Positions 10,207 to 19,592 of a stretch of DNA of 64,000 nucleotides are shown here, one piece after another (positions within the stretch are counted from its first letter, which is position 1; the number at the start of each line of letters is the position of its first letter). The stretch lies in NCBI RefSeq assembly GCF_029051725.1, contig NZ_JAACFU010000002.1:434001-498000 (forward strand), read 5' to 3'. The notes below the pieces were generated by a model. It was not told the DNA's origin. It saw only the letters and a list, made by a program, of their open reading frames with translations, and did not search any database. A program made the translations under genes and the position numbers. This DNA is from Bradyrhizobium sp. CSS354. GTDB taxonomy: Bacteria; Pseudomonadota; Alphaproteobacteria; Rhizobiales; Xanthobacteraceae.

Positions 10207-11247
10207 ATGAGATTGACCAACGTCAAGTCCGTCAAGCAGGGCATCCGCGCCGTCGCGGCGCGCGCCGGCGTGTCGACCGCCTCGGTGTCGCGCGCCCTGA
10301 ACAATCCGAACGCGGTCAGCCCGTCCCTGCGCGCGCGAATCGAGCAGGCCATCGACGCGCTTGGCTACATCCCGCATGCGCCGGCGCGGATCCTGTCGTC
10401 GCGCCGCTCACGCACGCTTGGCGCGATCGTGCCGACGATCGACAACACGATGTTCGCGCGCGGCATCGCCTCGCTCCAGCAATATTTATCGTCAGTCGGG
10501 TACATGCTGTTCCTCACCACGAGCGGATATGATCTCGATGTCGAATTGCAGCAGGCGCGCAATCTGATCAGCCGCGGCGTCGATGGCCTCGTGCTGCGCG
10601 GCGATTGCCATCATGAGGCCTTGCGCAAGCTGCTTGCCGACAACAAGGTGCCCTTCATCAATGTCGGCATCTACCAGCCCGACAGGCCCTACCCTTGCGT
10701 CGGCACCGACAACGAAGCCGCAGCCCACCGCGCCGCCGCACATGTCATCGAGCTCGGTCACCGCCGTATCGGAATCGTCTCGGCGCTCCAGCGAAACAAC
10801 GACCGCGCCAGCGCCCGCGTCGCCGGCTTTCGCCGCGCGCTGACCCAAAACGGCCTCGCGCTTCCTCCGCAATGGCACGTCGAGGTGCCCTATACGCTGG
10901 ACGATGCGCGCGAGGCGGCACGCTATCTCCTCAACCTCAAGGACCGTCCGACGGCCGTGGTGTGCGGCAACGACGTCATCGCCTACGGCGTATTGCTCGA
11001 GGCGGAGCGCGACGGTTTCGCCGTGCCGCGCGACCTTTCAGTGGTCGGCTTCGACGACCTCGACTGGAGCCGGCATTTGCGGCCGAGCCTGACCACGATC
11101 CATGTTCCGACCGGAGAAACCTGGCAGCGCGCCGGCGAATATCTGGTGCGCAGCCTCGCCGGCGAGCAGACCATCATGCACCGCGAGATCGACTTCTCGC
11201 TCGTGGTCCGCGAATCGACGGCCTCACCGCCGAAATCCCTGAAGTGA
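10207..11247 (+). CDS. LacI-family transcriptional regulator
   Basis: 346 residues. The N-terminal helix-turn-helix and hinge are typical: IRAVAARAGVSTASVSRALN (about residues 10-30), then a linker to a periplasmic-binding-protein-like sensor domain (about 65-345). ATG 10207 gives the family's usual N-terminus. The longer frame from 10114 would contain the operator-like palindrome and adds unrelated residues. It is divergent from the sugar transport operon and followed 9 nt later by an SDR gene. It most likely represses the module until the sugar or a phosphorylated intermediate binds. Confidence 0.9.
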   Translation: MRLTNVKSVKQGIRAVAARAGVSTASVSRALNNPNAVSPSLRARIEQAIDALGYIPHAPARILSSRRSRTLGAIVPTIDNTMFARGIASLQQYLSSVGYMLFLTTSGYDLDVELQQARNLISRGVDGLVLRGDCHHEALRKLLADNKVPFINVGIYQPDRPYPCVGTDNEAAAHRAAAHVIELGHRRIGIVSALQRNNDRASARVAGFRRALTQNGLALPPQWHVEVPYTLDDAREAARYLLNLKDRPTAVVCGNDVIAYGVLLEAERDGFAVPRDLSVVGFDDLDWSRHLRPSLTTIHVPTGETWQRAGEYLVRSLAGEQTIMHREIDFSLVVRESTASPPKSLK

Positions 11248-11256
11248 GACCTTCCG

Positions 11257-11991
11257 ATGAGTTCGAATTTTTCCCTCAAACCGGGCTTTCATGCCGTCGT
11301 GATCGGCGGCGCTGGCGACATTGGCGCCGCGATCAGCAATCAATTTTGCGATCTCGGTGCAACGGTGACGGCAACAGGCGCCAATGACGCCGATCTCGCC
11401 CGCACTCTCCTTAAGCCACGTGCCGGGCTCTCGCTCGCGGCGCTCGATGTCACCGACGACAACGCCGTCACGTCCTGTGCCCGGCAGCACAAGCGCGTGG
11501 ACGCGCTGGTCAACTGCGCCGGAATTCTCGCGCGCGACAAGGAATTCGAGATCGAAACCTTCATGAAAGTGCTCGACGTCAATCTCACCGGCACGTTCCG
11601 GACCTGCATGGCGTTCCACCCCCTGCTCGCGGAGACGAAGGGCTCGATTGTCAACATCGCCTCGATGAACGCCACGCTGGCGTTGCCGCGGATCCCCGCC
11701 TATTGCGCCAGCAAAGGTGGCGTCGTGATGCTGACCAAGGCGCTGGCTTTGAAGTGGGCCGAAGAAGGCATCCGCGTCAATGCGGTGGCGCCCGGCTATA
11801 TCGAAACGGCCATCAACGCCGCGGGCCGCACCGATGGTGCACACTATCAGCGCATTGCTGATCGCATTGCGTTCAAACGGTGGGGAAAGCCGGAAGACAT
11901 TGCAGGTGCGGTCGCCTTCCTCTGCATGCCGGCCTCCCAATACGCCACCGGCACTGTTCTTGCCGTAGATGGCGGCTTCCTTGCGGGATGA
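11257..11991 (+). CDS. SDR-family oxidoreductase (classical)
   Basis: 244 residues. The nucleotide-binding motif GGAGDIGAAIS is near residue 12. The NCAG-type motif is VNCAGIL (about 85), the catalytic serine lies in NIASMN and the catalytic pair is YCASK (about 149-153). It therefore has the full classical SDR active site, unlike the four SDRs of the later CoA island. It is translated 9 nt after the LacI regulator, so it is probably part of the same sugar pathway, for example oxidising the substrate or the aldehyde left after aldol cleavage. Confidence 0.88.
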   Translation: MSSNFSLKPGFHAVVIGGAGDIGAAISNQFCDLGATVTATGANDADLARTLLKPRAGLSLAALDVTDDNAVTSCARQHKRVDALVNCAGILARDKEFEIETFMKVLDVNLTGTFRTCMAFHPLLAETKGSIVNIASMNATLALPRIPAYCASKGGVVMLTKALALKWAEEGIRVNAVAPGYIETAINAAGRTDGAHYQRIADRIAFKRWGKPEDIAGAVAFLCMPASQYATGTVLAVDGGFLAG

Positions 11992-12257
11992 CCTAAGAAG
12001 GTCGGCTTCGCAGTCATTCCAACTTGCCGTGTGGATCTCTCTTGACCTCCCGGTGCACACGTCATGCACACGCCATTATCTAACCGACTGAAAGGCCCGC
12101 GGTCTCGCTCCAGTCCATCATGGGCCAATTTGGGCTAACTCCACCCAAGGACGGCGGAGTTGATCAAGAGCAACATGAATTGCGCCGACTTTCCTTTCCG
12201 CAAAGTAGTCGCTTCCGTTGCTCCGACATCAACATTCGAGAAGCCTCTCAAAACTCT

Positions 12258-13216
12258 TCAACCAACCTCACGCCGCACCTTAACTGCCGCATCGCACATG
12301 GCTTTCAGCTTCCCGAAGGCAGTTCTGCGTGGCATGTATTTCATGCCGCAATCCGGCGCCGGGATAAGACGATCGGCCGACACGTATTTGAGGCCGTTGC
12401 GAATGCGGTCGGCGACGGTATCGACGCTCTCGATCGCCGGATTGCCGAGGTCGAGCACGCCGAGCATGATCTTCTTCGACTAATCCTTGAGCACGCCGAG
12501 GTCGAGCTTCGGCTGCGCCGCCTCGATCGAGATCTGGTCGGCAATGGTGTCGTCGAGCTCGGCCAGGAACGAATAGCCGGCCGGCTTGTTTGACCCCGGC
12601 ACGACCGCCGCATGGCCGAAGCAGAGATGGACGACGGCACGGTGATGCCATTTAGCGCGCGGTTGATCGCCTTCACGGCGTAGCGCTTGGCCAAATCCGG
12701 ATTGTTACGCACCCAGGCCTCGTCGAGCTGGATCACGTCCGCGCCCGCTCTCTGCAGGTCGAGCACCTCTGCATTGACGGCCTCGGCGAGAGCCATCGCG
12801 AGCTCTTCGTCGTCCTTGTAGAATTCGTTCTTGGCCTGCTGGCTCATGGTGAACGGGCCCGGCAACGTGATCCTGGCGGCGCGGTCGGTATTCTCACGCA
12901 GGAACTGCATGTCGTGCAGCTCCACTGGAGCCCGACGTTTGACGGGACCAACGACGCGCGGCACCGGCGTCGGGGTGTTGCCGGTGCGCGCCACGATCAT
13001 CGCGGGATTGTCTCCATCGATACCGTCGAGCGCGGTGGCGAAACGATTGGAGTAGCTCTCGCGGCGGATCGCGCCGTCGGTCACGATGTCAATCCCGGCG
13101 CGCTCCATGTCGCGGATCGCGACGATGGTGGCATCGTCCTGGGCTTCTTCCAGAAGCTCCGCCGGCAACCGCCACATGTCATGCAGGCGGGTGCGCGGCA
13201 CCACCTTCGACAGCAT
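12258..13216 (-). pseudogene. Decayed cobalamin-independent methionine synthase-like gene (MetE C-terminal domain family)
   Basis: The first 200 codons read as a MetE-like C-terminal (UROD/MetE fold) protein, for example LSKVVPRTRLHDMWRLP, GPFTMSQQAKNEFYKD and GADVIQLDEAWVRN. After NGITVP a one-base deletion near 12640 throws the frame. The continuation (HLCFGHAAVVPG, then MLGVLDLGNPAIESV and DCGMKYMPRRTAF) is in another frame and is interrupted by a TAG near 12483 in KD-stop-SKK. The usual N-terminus is also missing, since the frame begins inside the conserved LSKVVPRTR stretch. Three independent lesions make it a pseudogene, although sequencing error could explain one. Confidence 0.85.
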
Positions 13217-13536
13217 GGCTCCAAACGGACGTTACCGCCCTAGTTGGGCGCTTGTTCAAATACCGTCAGAGATTAGGAGCGCGCTAGTCCAGTCGTTCGA
13301 TGGTTCACGTGCCGCCACCACAAATCTTAAGCTATAGGTGTCCACTGATCTGGGAAGGCTAGGAGTCCAGTTGGCGCTCTCGACGCGCGATATCGTCAGC
13401 GGTCATTGGCCACAACCCATTGACAGTCCCGTTTCCTGTTTGTGGTTATCCAGTCTGGGTGATCCGGAAGTGCGGTGGCGCGCCGGGCGGTCTTGACGCT
13501 CTTTGCGCGCGTCTGCGGTTGGCGCATCAAAAACAG
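13217..13536. other. Intergenic stretch between metE-like pseudogene and hmfH
   Basis: No gene is supported here. The one recognisable item is a 20-bp core at about 13255-13275 (TTCAAATACCGTCAGAGATT) that also ends the dispersed repeats near 29.4 kb and, with two differences, 60.6 kb. The rest of those repeats is absent here. The broken pseudogene next to it suggests a rearranged junction. Confidence 0.5.
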
Positions 13537-15252
13537 CTAACTTCGAAGCAAAAGCGCATCGCTGATCTTCTCGGCCGCCATGATCACGGGGATGTTGGTA
13601 TTGGCCGTCGGCAACCGCGGCATGATCGAGGCATCCCCCACGAAGATATTATCGCTGCCGATCACCAGCCCTTCTGGATCGACCACTGCCATAGGGTCGG
13701 TGGGATCGCCCATGCGGCAGGTCCCCACGGGGTGCCAGACGCCGAAAACGCTCTGCCGCACGAAAGCTTCGAGCGCGCGGTGGTCGGCAAGCGTGGCCTG
13801 GAAGGTCGTACCATTGAGCAGCGCGAGCCGGATCACGAGCTGCCGGAGGCCAACGGGTACGTCGAGCATCGGCCCGAGGATGGACGCGACGATGCGGTTG
13901 GCCGTGCCATACCGGCTCAGCCGCTTGATGCACGGGGAATACGAGGCCGGGAAGAAGTCGGCGGCTTCAGGATTAAGCGCGGGGTGAACGACGAGGCTCG
14001 CAAGCAGGCGCACGGACGCAATCATCCGTTCGAGATCACGCGGATCGGACAACAGGTCGAAATCGACAACGGGATAGGTCTTGGGATCGGGCGCTGCCAG
14101 CTTCAGTGATCCGCTCGAATACGGCCGGTTACACCAGAGGAAATAGAGGCCGAGCCGGGTGCCCAGAGCATGCCAGCCGCCGCGCGCCGATGCTGTTATG
14201 TACATGTCGGAGGGATCGCAGCCTAGATGTCCCGACGAGAAGCGCATCGCGGCGAAGTTCGGGCGGCGACGCGCCAGCGGCAGTCGCAGCCGGCGCGGCA
14301 AATATTGGCAGAACGTCAGAGCTGGATGATCGCGTAGATTGCTACCCACGCCCGCGAGATCAATGGCCACGGGGATGCCGAGCGCCTGGAGCGCAGCGCC
14401 CGGGCCGATTCCCGCCCGCATCAGGATTGCCGGCGATTGCAACGCGCCTGCGGTGAGGATCACGCGGCTGGCGCTAACGGCAAGCTTCTGCCCGCCGCGC
14501 GCGACCACGACCCCCGTCGCGCGACGCCTTTCAAGCTGAAGCTGCGCCACCTCGCTTTCGGCCCAGATCGTCAGGTTCGGCCGTGCCCGCGTTGCCGCAT
14601 CGAGATAGCCGGCAGCGGACGAGACGCGCCGATCGTTGTGGTTCGAAAAGGCCGGCGGAAAAATGCCATCCTCGAACTCGGCGTTCTGGTCTTTCCGGAA
14701 CGGCAAGCCGGTTGCCGACAACGCTTCTCCGACGGCTTTGCCAAACCGGGGCATCGCCTCGCGTGCGACGCGGCGGATCGGGATCGGTCCGCTCTTGCCG
14801 TGCAGCGGGCCGTTGAAATCGAGGTCGGTTTCGAGCTTGAGAAAATAGGGCAGCACATCCGCCCAGCCCCAGCCATGCGCGCCCAGATCGCGCCATTCGT
14901 CGTAGTCGCGCGGCAGGCCACGATTTGCCGACTGCACATTGATACTGGACCCGCCACCCATGACCCGGCCCTGCTCATAGGCGCGGACGACCGGCTTGCC
15001 CTCGGCATTGCGGCCGGCTACGGCCGAAAGGCCCGGCCAGATGTATTTGTCGCCAAAGAACAGCGGCATCGGATAGCTGTCGAGGATTTCCGGCGGCGTC
15101 GCTTCGGGCGGCGTGTCCATCCCGGCCTCAATCAGAAGCACGCGGCGGCTCACGTCCGCAGAAAGCCGGTTCGCGAGCACACACCCCGCCGATCCGCCGC
15201 CGACGATCACATCGTCGAAATGCAGCTCATCCATTCCCATCTCGTTTTGCAA
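13537..15252 (-). CDS. hmfH: GMC-family FAD oxidoreductase, probable HMF/furfural oxidase
   Basis: 571 residues. The FAD-binding dinucleotide fold is near the N-terminus (VIVGGGSAGCVLANRLS, about residue 16). The GMC signature region is GGGSSINVQSANRGLP, and the C-terminal active-site block is HPVGTCRMG (about residue 507) with NTNIP near the end. In hydroxymethylfurfural degraders the GMC oxidase HmfH oxidises HMF stepwise to 2,5-furandicarboxylate. The identification as HmfH comes from its place in an otherwise complete hmf set; sequence alone supports only a choline-dehydrogenase-like GMC enzyme. It is the last gene of the operon, after an MFS gene and a strong hairpin. A start at 15240 is equally possible. 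Confidence 0.8.
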   Translation of the reverse strand: MQNEMGMDELHFDDVIVGGGSAGCVLANRLSADVSRRVLLIEAGMDTPPEATPPEILDSYPMPLFFGDKYIWPGLSAVAGRNAEGKPVVRAYEQGRVMGGGSSINVQSANRGLPRDYDEWRDLGAHGWGWADVLPYFLKLETDLDFNGPLHGKSGPIPIRRVAREAMPRFGKAVGEALSATGLPFRKDQNAEFEDGIFPPAFSNHNDRRVSSAAGYLDAATRARPNLTIWAESEVAQLQLERRRATGVVVARGGQKLAVSASRVILTAGALQSPAILMRAGIGPGAALQALGIPVAIDLAGVGSNLRDHPALTFCQYLPRRLRLPLARRRPNFAAMRFSSGHLGCDPSDMYITASARGGWHALGTRLGLYFLWCNRPYSSGSLKLAAPDPKTYPVVDFDLLSDPRDLERMIASVRLLASLVVHPALNPEAADFFPASYSPCIKRLSRYGTANRIVASILGPMLDVPVGLRQLVIRLALLNGTTFQATLADHRALEAFVRQSVFGVWHPVGTCRMGDPTDPMAVVDPEGLVIGSDNIFVGDASIMPRLPTANTNIPVIMAAEKISDALLLRS

Positions 15253-15260
15253 TTCGATGG

Positions 15261-15289
15261 ATCGGCGCGGCCGTTGCGGCCGCGCCGAT
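15261..15289. terminator. Strong intercistronic hairpin between hmf transporter and hmfH
   Basis: Perfect 13-bp arms (ATCGGCGCGGCCG and its complement) enclose a 3-nt loop. On the minus-strand transcript it follows the MFS stop by 5 nt and is not followed by a U-run. It may act as a partial terminator or an mRNA-stabilising element that lowers or separates hmfH expression from the upstream genes. Confidence 0.5.
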
Positions 15290-15294
15290 ATAAT

Positions 15295-16626
15295 CTAGCG
15301 AAAGTTGCCCTTGGTCTCGGGAATCACGATCGCCCCGATCAGGTAGATCACGAACACCCCCACCGCGAAGTAGGCTAGAGACATCGGAATCTCCGCGGGG
15401 CTGCCGCTCACCAGCGAGACGAAGGTCGGCATCATGCCGCCCAGCGCGAAGCCGATGTTCCAGGACAGGCCCGTGCCGCTGGCGCGCAGCGCGGTGGGGA
15501 AACGCTCGTTGAGGAAGATCAGCACCGGCGCGTATCCGGCGTTGCCAATGAAGGCGATGGCAAACGCATAGAGCGTGATTTGCGTCGTGTCCTTGGTGGC
15601 AGCCAGGTTGAGATAGCAGAGCGGCAGCAGCACCGCCGCCAGCACGCCGATGATGAGGAACGTCTTCTTACGGCCGATGCGGTCGCTGAGCGCCCCCACC
15701 AGCACCGCGGAGCAGAACGCCGAGACACTCGCGCCCATCAGGATCAGCGATGAGGTTTGGTTCGGGACCGCATTAATGACTTTCAGGAAGCTCGGCAGAT
15801 AGCCCGAGGTCAGATAGTAGCCGGCGCCGCCGCCGAAGGTGATCAGCAAATTAAGCAACAAGACGCCCCGATACTCGCCGGAGAACACGTCCTTGACCGG
15901 CGCCTTCGAGACCTTCGCCTGCTTGTTGCCCTGCTGACGCTTGAGCTCCTTGAAATAGGGCGACTCCTCGAGATTGCGGAAGATGAACCAGCCGAGCAGC
16001 GAGCTCAGCAAGCCGGAGAAGAACATGAAGCGCCAGCCCCACACGGCGAAGGCATCGCCCGGGAAGATCGAGGACGTAATCAGGAAGATGAAGGACGCCA
16101 GCAGTGCGCCGATGCCGGCGCCGCCGCCGCCGACCAGTCCGGACATCGCGCCGCGCCAGTGCGCCGGCACAGACTCGGTGCCGATGGTGTGGGTGGACGC
16201 CACGACGCCGCCGACGAAGATGCCCTGCACCAGGCGCAGAATCAGGAAGATCACCGGCGCGATCACGCCGACTTGCGCGATGGTCGGCAGCAGGCCGAAG
16301 GCCGCCGTGCTGATGCCGACACCGACGATCGCGATCAGCATGGCCTGCTTGCGGCCGTGCACGTCGGCATAGTGACCGAACACCGCCGAGCCGAGCGGCC
16401 GCATCAACAGCGTCACGGCAAACGAGCCATAGACCGCGGCCAGCGACAGCGCCGCATTGCTCGATGGAAAGAACAGCGCGCCGACGACCGGCGCGACATA
16501 TAATAGAATGAACAAATCAAACAGGTCGAGCGCCCATCCGAGCACCGAGGCGATGATCGCATTGACCATCTGCTTGTTGTCCGCCGAGCTTCGCGCACCC
16601 GCGACCGGCATATCCATCTCAGCCAT
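15295..16626 (-). CDS. MFS transporter, probable furoate/aromatic acid uptake
   Basis: 443 residues with about 12 membrane spans. The MFS signature between spans 2 and 3 is visible as GHYADVHGRKQAML (about residue 85). The N-terminal segment MVNAIIASVLGWALDLFDLF is typical of metabolite:H+ symporters for organic acids. It lies inside the hmf operon, where an MFS carrier (HmfT) is known in Cupriavidus, so uptake of furoate or furandicarboxylate is the best guess. It is preceded by hmfE (73 bp) and followed by hmfH. Confidence 0.83.
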   Translation of the reverse strand: MAEMDMPVAGARSSADNKQMVNAIIASVLGWALDLFDLFILLYVAPVVGALFFPSSNAALSLAAVYGSFAVTLLMRPLGSAVFGHYADVHGRKQAMLIAIVGVGISTAAFGLLPTIAQVGVIAPVIFLILRLVQGIFVGGVVASTHTIGTESVPAHWRGAMSGLVGGGGAGIGALLASFIFLITSSIFPGDAFAVWGWRFMFFSGLLSSLLGWFIFRNLEESPYFKELKRQQGNKQAKVSKAPVKDVFSGEYRGVLLLNLLITFGGGAGYYLTSGYLPSFLKVINAVPNQTSSLILMGASVSAFCSAVLVGALSDRIGRKKTFLIIGVLAAVLLPLCYLNLAATKDTTQITLYAFAIAFIGNAGYAPVLIFLNERFPTALRASGTGLSWNIGFALGGMMPTFVSLVSGSPAEIPMSLAYFAVGVFVIYLIGAIVIPETKGNFR

Positions 16627-16699
16627 GTTGTTTTACCTCCCCCGTTTTGATAGAGCCGCGGTCCGCGCCATTGCGAACCGCAGCAGTTCTTCCCGCGTA

Positions 16700-17506
16700 T
16701 CAGCGGCCGGCGAATTTCGGCGGGCGCTTGTCGTTGAAGGCCTCGACGCCTTCCTTGAAGTCCTCCGACTGGCGCAGGCGGCTGTAGCAATGGCCTTCGA
16801 GCTCGATGGCGATGGCGAGCGTCGAATCCTCGGTGTCGTTGAGGAGTTTTTTCGCCGTGCGCTGCGCCAGCGGCGAGAACGTGCGGAGCTCGTCGACCAG
16901 CTTGTCGGTCGCCTTCTCCAGCTCGGCATCCGGCACGCATTCGGTGGCGATGCCCCAATCGAACGCCTGCTTGGCCGAGATGCGCTTGGAGCGCATCACG
17001 ATGTCCTTGGTGCGGGTGATGCCGACCATCTTCTGCAGGCGCGCCGAACCGCCCGACCCCGGGATCTGGCCGAGCTTCTGCTCCGGCAATGCGTATTGCG
17101 TGGTCTCGGATGCGATACGGAAGTCACAGGCGAGCGACAGCTCGAAGCCGACGCCGAAGCAATAGCCCCGGTTGGCGACGATGACGGGCTTGGCGCAGCG
17201 CGCCGGTGCTGCGATGTTCCAGGCGAGCTTGGAGACGTGCTCGGGGCTCGCCTCCATGAAGCCGCCGATATTACCGCCGCTGGAGAAATGCTCGCCCTCG
17301 CCGCGCACCACAATGGTGCGGACGCGCGGATCCTCGTCGAGCGTCTCGAAGGTCAGCCGCAGCTGGTCGCGCTGCGGCATTGCCACGACGTTGTATGGCG
17401 GACGGCCCAGGATGATGTCGGCGCGCTCATGCGCCTCGTCGATCTCGACCTTGAACCCGTCGAGCTTAGCGAGCCGGGCATCGGCGAATGTGTAGGGTGA
17501 CGGCAT
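16700..17506 (-). CDS. hmfE: Enoyl-CoA hydratase-family protein, probable 2-oxoglutaroyl-CoA hydrolase
   Basis: 268 residues of the crotonase superfamily. The first oxyanion-hole stretch is GEGEHFSSGGNIGGF (about residue 70), and the second region is GYCFGVGFELSLACDFRIA (about 115). Within the hmf set this protein corresponds to HmfE, which releases CoA from the ring-opened 2-oxoglutaroyl-CoA to give 2-oxoglutarate. The crotonase fold is directly seen; the hydrolase role is inferred from synteny. It starts 30 bp after hmfD. Confidence 0.82.
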   Translation of the reverse strand: MPSPYTFADARLAKLDGFKVEIDEAHERADIILGRPPYNVVAMPQRDQLRLTFETLDEDPRVRTIVVRGEGEHFSSGGNIGGFMEASPEHVSKLAWNIAAPARCAKPVIVANRGYCFGVGFELSLACDFRIASETTQYALPEQKLGQIPGSGGSARLQKMVGITRTKDIVMRSKRISAKQAFDWGIATECVPDAELEKATDKLVDELRTFSPLAQRTAKKLLNDTEDSTLAIAIELEGHCYSRLRQSEDFKEGVEAFNDKRPPKFAGR

Positions 17507-17536
17507 GTTGGCTTCCTTCTGTTGAGTGCGTGATGA

Positions 17537-19081
17537 TCAGGCGGCGTCCGACGGCGGCTGGCGCTCGGCCTCGTATTCTCCGGCAACGAGCAGTCGCCGC
17601 AGCAGCTTGCCGACCGGCGATTTGGGAATCGCGTCGACGAATACGTAGCGGCGCGGCCGCTTGAAATTGGCGAGGCCCGAGGTGCGGCAGAACTGCTCGA
17701 GCTCGACATCCGACACCGGACGGTTGCGTTTCACGAAAGCCGCGACGACCTTGCCCCATTTTTCGTCGGTGACGCCGACCACCGCGACCTCGTCGACCGC
17801 CGGATGCAGCGACAGACAGCTCTCGATCTCGACCGGCGAGACGTTCTCGCCGCCGGTGATGATCATGTCGTCGACGCGCCCGGTGACGAACAGGTCGCCG
17901 TCGGGATCGACGAAGCCGGTGTCGCCGGTGAAATACCAGCCCTCGCGCAGCGACTTGGCATCCGCTTCAGGACGGCGCCAGTAACCTTCGAACGCCTCGT
18001 CGCCGGCAAGCGTTGCGATGATCTCGCCCTCCTCGCCGACCGCCGCAAGCTCCGCGACCGATCGCGCGCCGATGCGCACCACCTTGATGTGCTGGTTCAG
18101 CCCGGCCTTGCCCGCCGACCCCGGCTTTGCCGCGGCGTTCTGGTCGATGGTAAAGGTGTAGATCTCCGAGCTGCCGTAGTGATTGACGAACAGGTCCGGC
18201 TTGAACGCCTCGTTCAGTTTTTTCAGCAGTCCGTCGGTCATCGACGCGCCGGCGAAGCCGAGCTTGCGGACGCTGGACACGTTGGTCCCAGCAAAGGCCT
18301 CGTGATGCACGAGGTCGTGATAGAGCGTCGGCACCAGATACAGATTGGTGATCGCCTCTTGCTCGATCAGCGCCAGCGCCTGGCGGCTGTCATAGCGCGG
18401 CAGGCAGACGAAACTGCCGCCGATCAGCGACATCGCCAGGAGCGAGCGGACCCCCATGGTGTGATAGAGCGGCATCACGCCAAGCGTGCGCTCGCCGCGG
18501 CCGTAGAGGTTTTGTGCGACATGGGCGATCGCCGCGGCACGTTCGGCGCGATGCCGCCGCGGCACGCCCTTTGGCCGCGACGTCGTGCCGGAGGTGTAGA
18601 GCATGATCGACCAGGAGTCCGCGCCGATGCGCGGCTCGGCATCTGGCGCGGCGTCCCGGATCAGATCGGCGAAGCTCGTCGCTCCGCCTGTGCCAGGATC
18701 GACGGACACGCGCAGCAGCTTGCCCGCCAGCGCCGATCCCTGCACTGCCTCCGCGGAAATATCCTGATAGACAAGCGCGCAGGCTTCGGCGTTCTCGATG
18801 CAATAGTCGAGCTCGTCGGCCTTGGCCCGCCAGTTGATCGGGGTGATCACGAGACCCGCAAACTGGCAGGCCCAGTGCAGCGTCGCCGCCTCCCAGCGGT
18901 TCTGCAGCAGCGTGACGACGTGATCGCCCGGCCTGAGGCCGAGGCGGTCGAAGGATGCCGCGAGTGCGGAGATCTTGTCGTACCATTGCCGGTAGGTCAG
19001 GCGGAGATCGCCGTCGACCAATGCAATGGCGTGGGGATCGCGCGCGGCGCTGGCCATGAAGCTGCTGGCGAGATCAAGCAT
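17537..19081 (-). CDS. hmfD: AMP-forming acyl-CoA ligase, probable 2-furoyl-CoA synthetase
   Basis: 514 residues. The AMP-binding P-loop is LYTSGTTSRPKG (about residue 160). The adenylation core has YGSSEIYTF (about 270) and TGDTGFVD (about 385), and the C-terminal catalytic lysine lies in IPKSPVGKLLRR (about 490). ATG 19081 is used because it begins the usual LDLASSF N-terminus and overlaps the stop of the 2Fe-2S subunit gene by 8 nt; the longer frame is internal to that gene. In the hmf pathway it activates 2-furoate to 2-furoyl-CoA for ring hydroxylation. The family is certain; the substrate is inferred from the operon. Confidence 0.86.
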   Translation of the reverse strand: MLDLASSFMASAARDPHAIALVDGDLRLTYRQWYDKISALAASFDRLGLRPGDHVVTLLQNRWEAATLHWACQFAGLVITPINWRAKADELDYCIENAEACALVYQDISAEAVQGSALAGKLLRVSVDPGTGGATSFADLIRDAAPDAEPRIGADSWSIMLYTSGTTSRPKGVPRRHRAERAAAIAHVAQNLYGRGERTLGVMPLYHTMGVRSLLAMSLIGGSFVCLPRYDSRQALALIEQEAITNLYLVPTLYHDLVHHEAFAGTNVSSVRKLGFAGASMTDGLLKKLNEAFKPDLFVNHYGSSEIYTFTIDQNAAAKPGSAGKAGLNQHIKVVRIGARSVAELAAVGEEGEIIATLAGDEAFEGYWRRPEADAKSLREGWYFTGDTGFVDPDGDLFVTGRVDDMIITGGENVSPVEIESCLSLHPAVDEVAVVGVTDEKWGKVVAAFVKRNRPVSDVELEQFCRTSGLANFKRPRRYVFVDAIPKSPVGKLLRRLLVAGEYEAERQPPSDAA

Positions 19082-19592
19082 CGGACGTCTCTTTTTTGGA
19101 TGAAGCAAGCTGGGCGGCGGCTTCCAGCGCCGCCTGGATGATCGGGGTGTAGCCGGTGCAACGGCACAGATGGCCGCTGAGGAGATCGCGGATCTCCGCT
19201 TCCGTCGGTGCCGGGTTCCTGGCGAGATAGTGGTCGAGCGACATCAAAATGCCTGCGGTACAGAAGCCACACTGGAGCGCGTGGTTGCGGCGGAACGCCT
19301 GCTGCAGCACGCCGAGCCGGTCCGCCGATGGCGCCAGCCCTTCGACCGTCTGGATCTCGCAGCCATCGACCTGCGCTGCGAGCGTCAGACAGGACCGCGT
19401 CAGCATGCCGTCGACGACGATGGTGCAGGCGCCGCAGACGCCGTGCTCGCAGCCGACATGGGTGCCGGTCGCACCAATCTGGTGACGCAGGAAGTCGGAG
19501 AGCAGCATGCGCGGCTCGGCTTCCGACTGGACGGGCTTGCCATTCAGCGTGAGGCGGACGGAATGGCGGGCATCTGCCTTGAGGCGGGTCAT
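19074..19592 (-). CDS. hmfC: 2Fe-2S subunit of a molybdenum hydroxylase, probable furoyl-CoA dehydrogenase small subunit
   Basis: 172 residues. Plant-type 2Fe-2S ligands lie in VGCEHGVCGACTIVVDG (about residue 43), and the second all-helical cluster domain has QCGFCTAGIL and GHLCRCTGYTPI (about 107 and 140). This is the xanthine dehydrogenase-family small subunit that passes electrons from the molybdenum centre to FAD. The start at 19592 overlaps the stop of the medium subunit as ATGA; the longer frame upstream is antisense-like noise from that gene. With the next two genes it forms the furoyl-CoA hydroxylating complex. Confidence 0.9.
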   Translation of the reverse strand: MTRLKADARHSVRLTLNGKPVQSEAEPRMLLSDFLRHQIGATGTHVGCEHGVCGACTIVVDGMLTRSCLTLAAQVDGCEIQTVEGLAPSADRLGVLQQAFRRNHALQCGFCTAGILMSLDHYLARNPAPTEAEIRDLLSGHLCRCTGYTPIIQAALEAAAQLASSKKETSDA

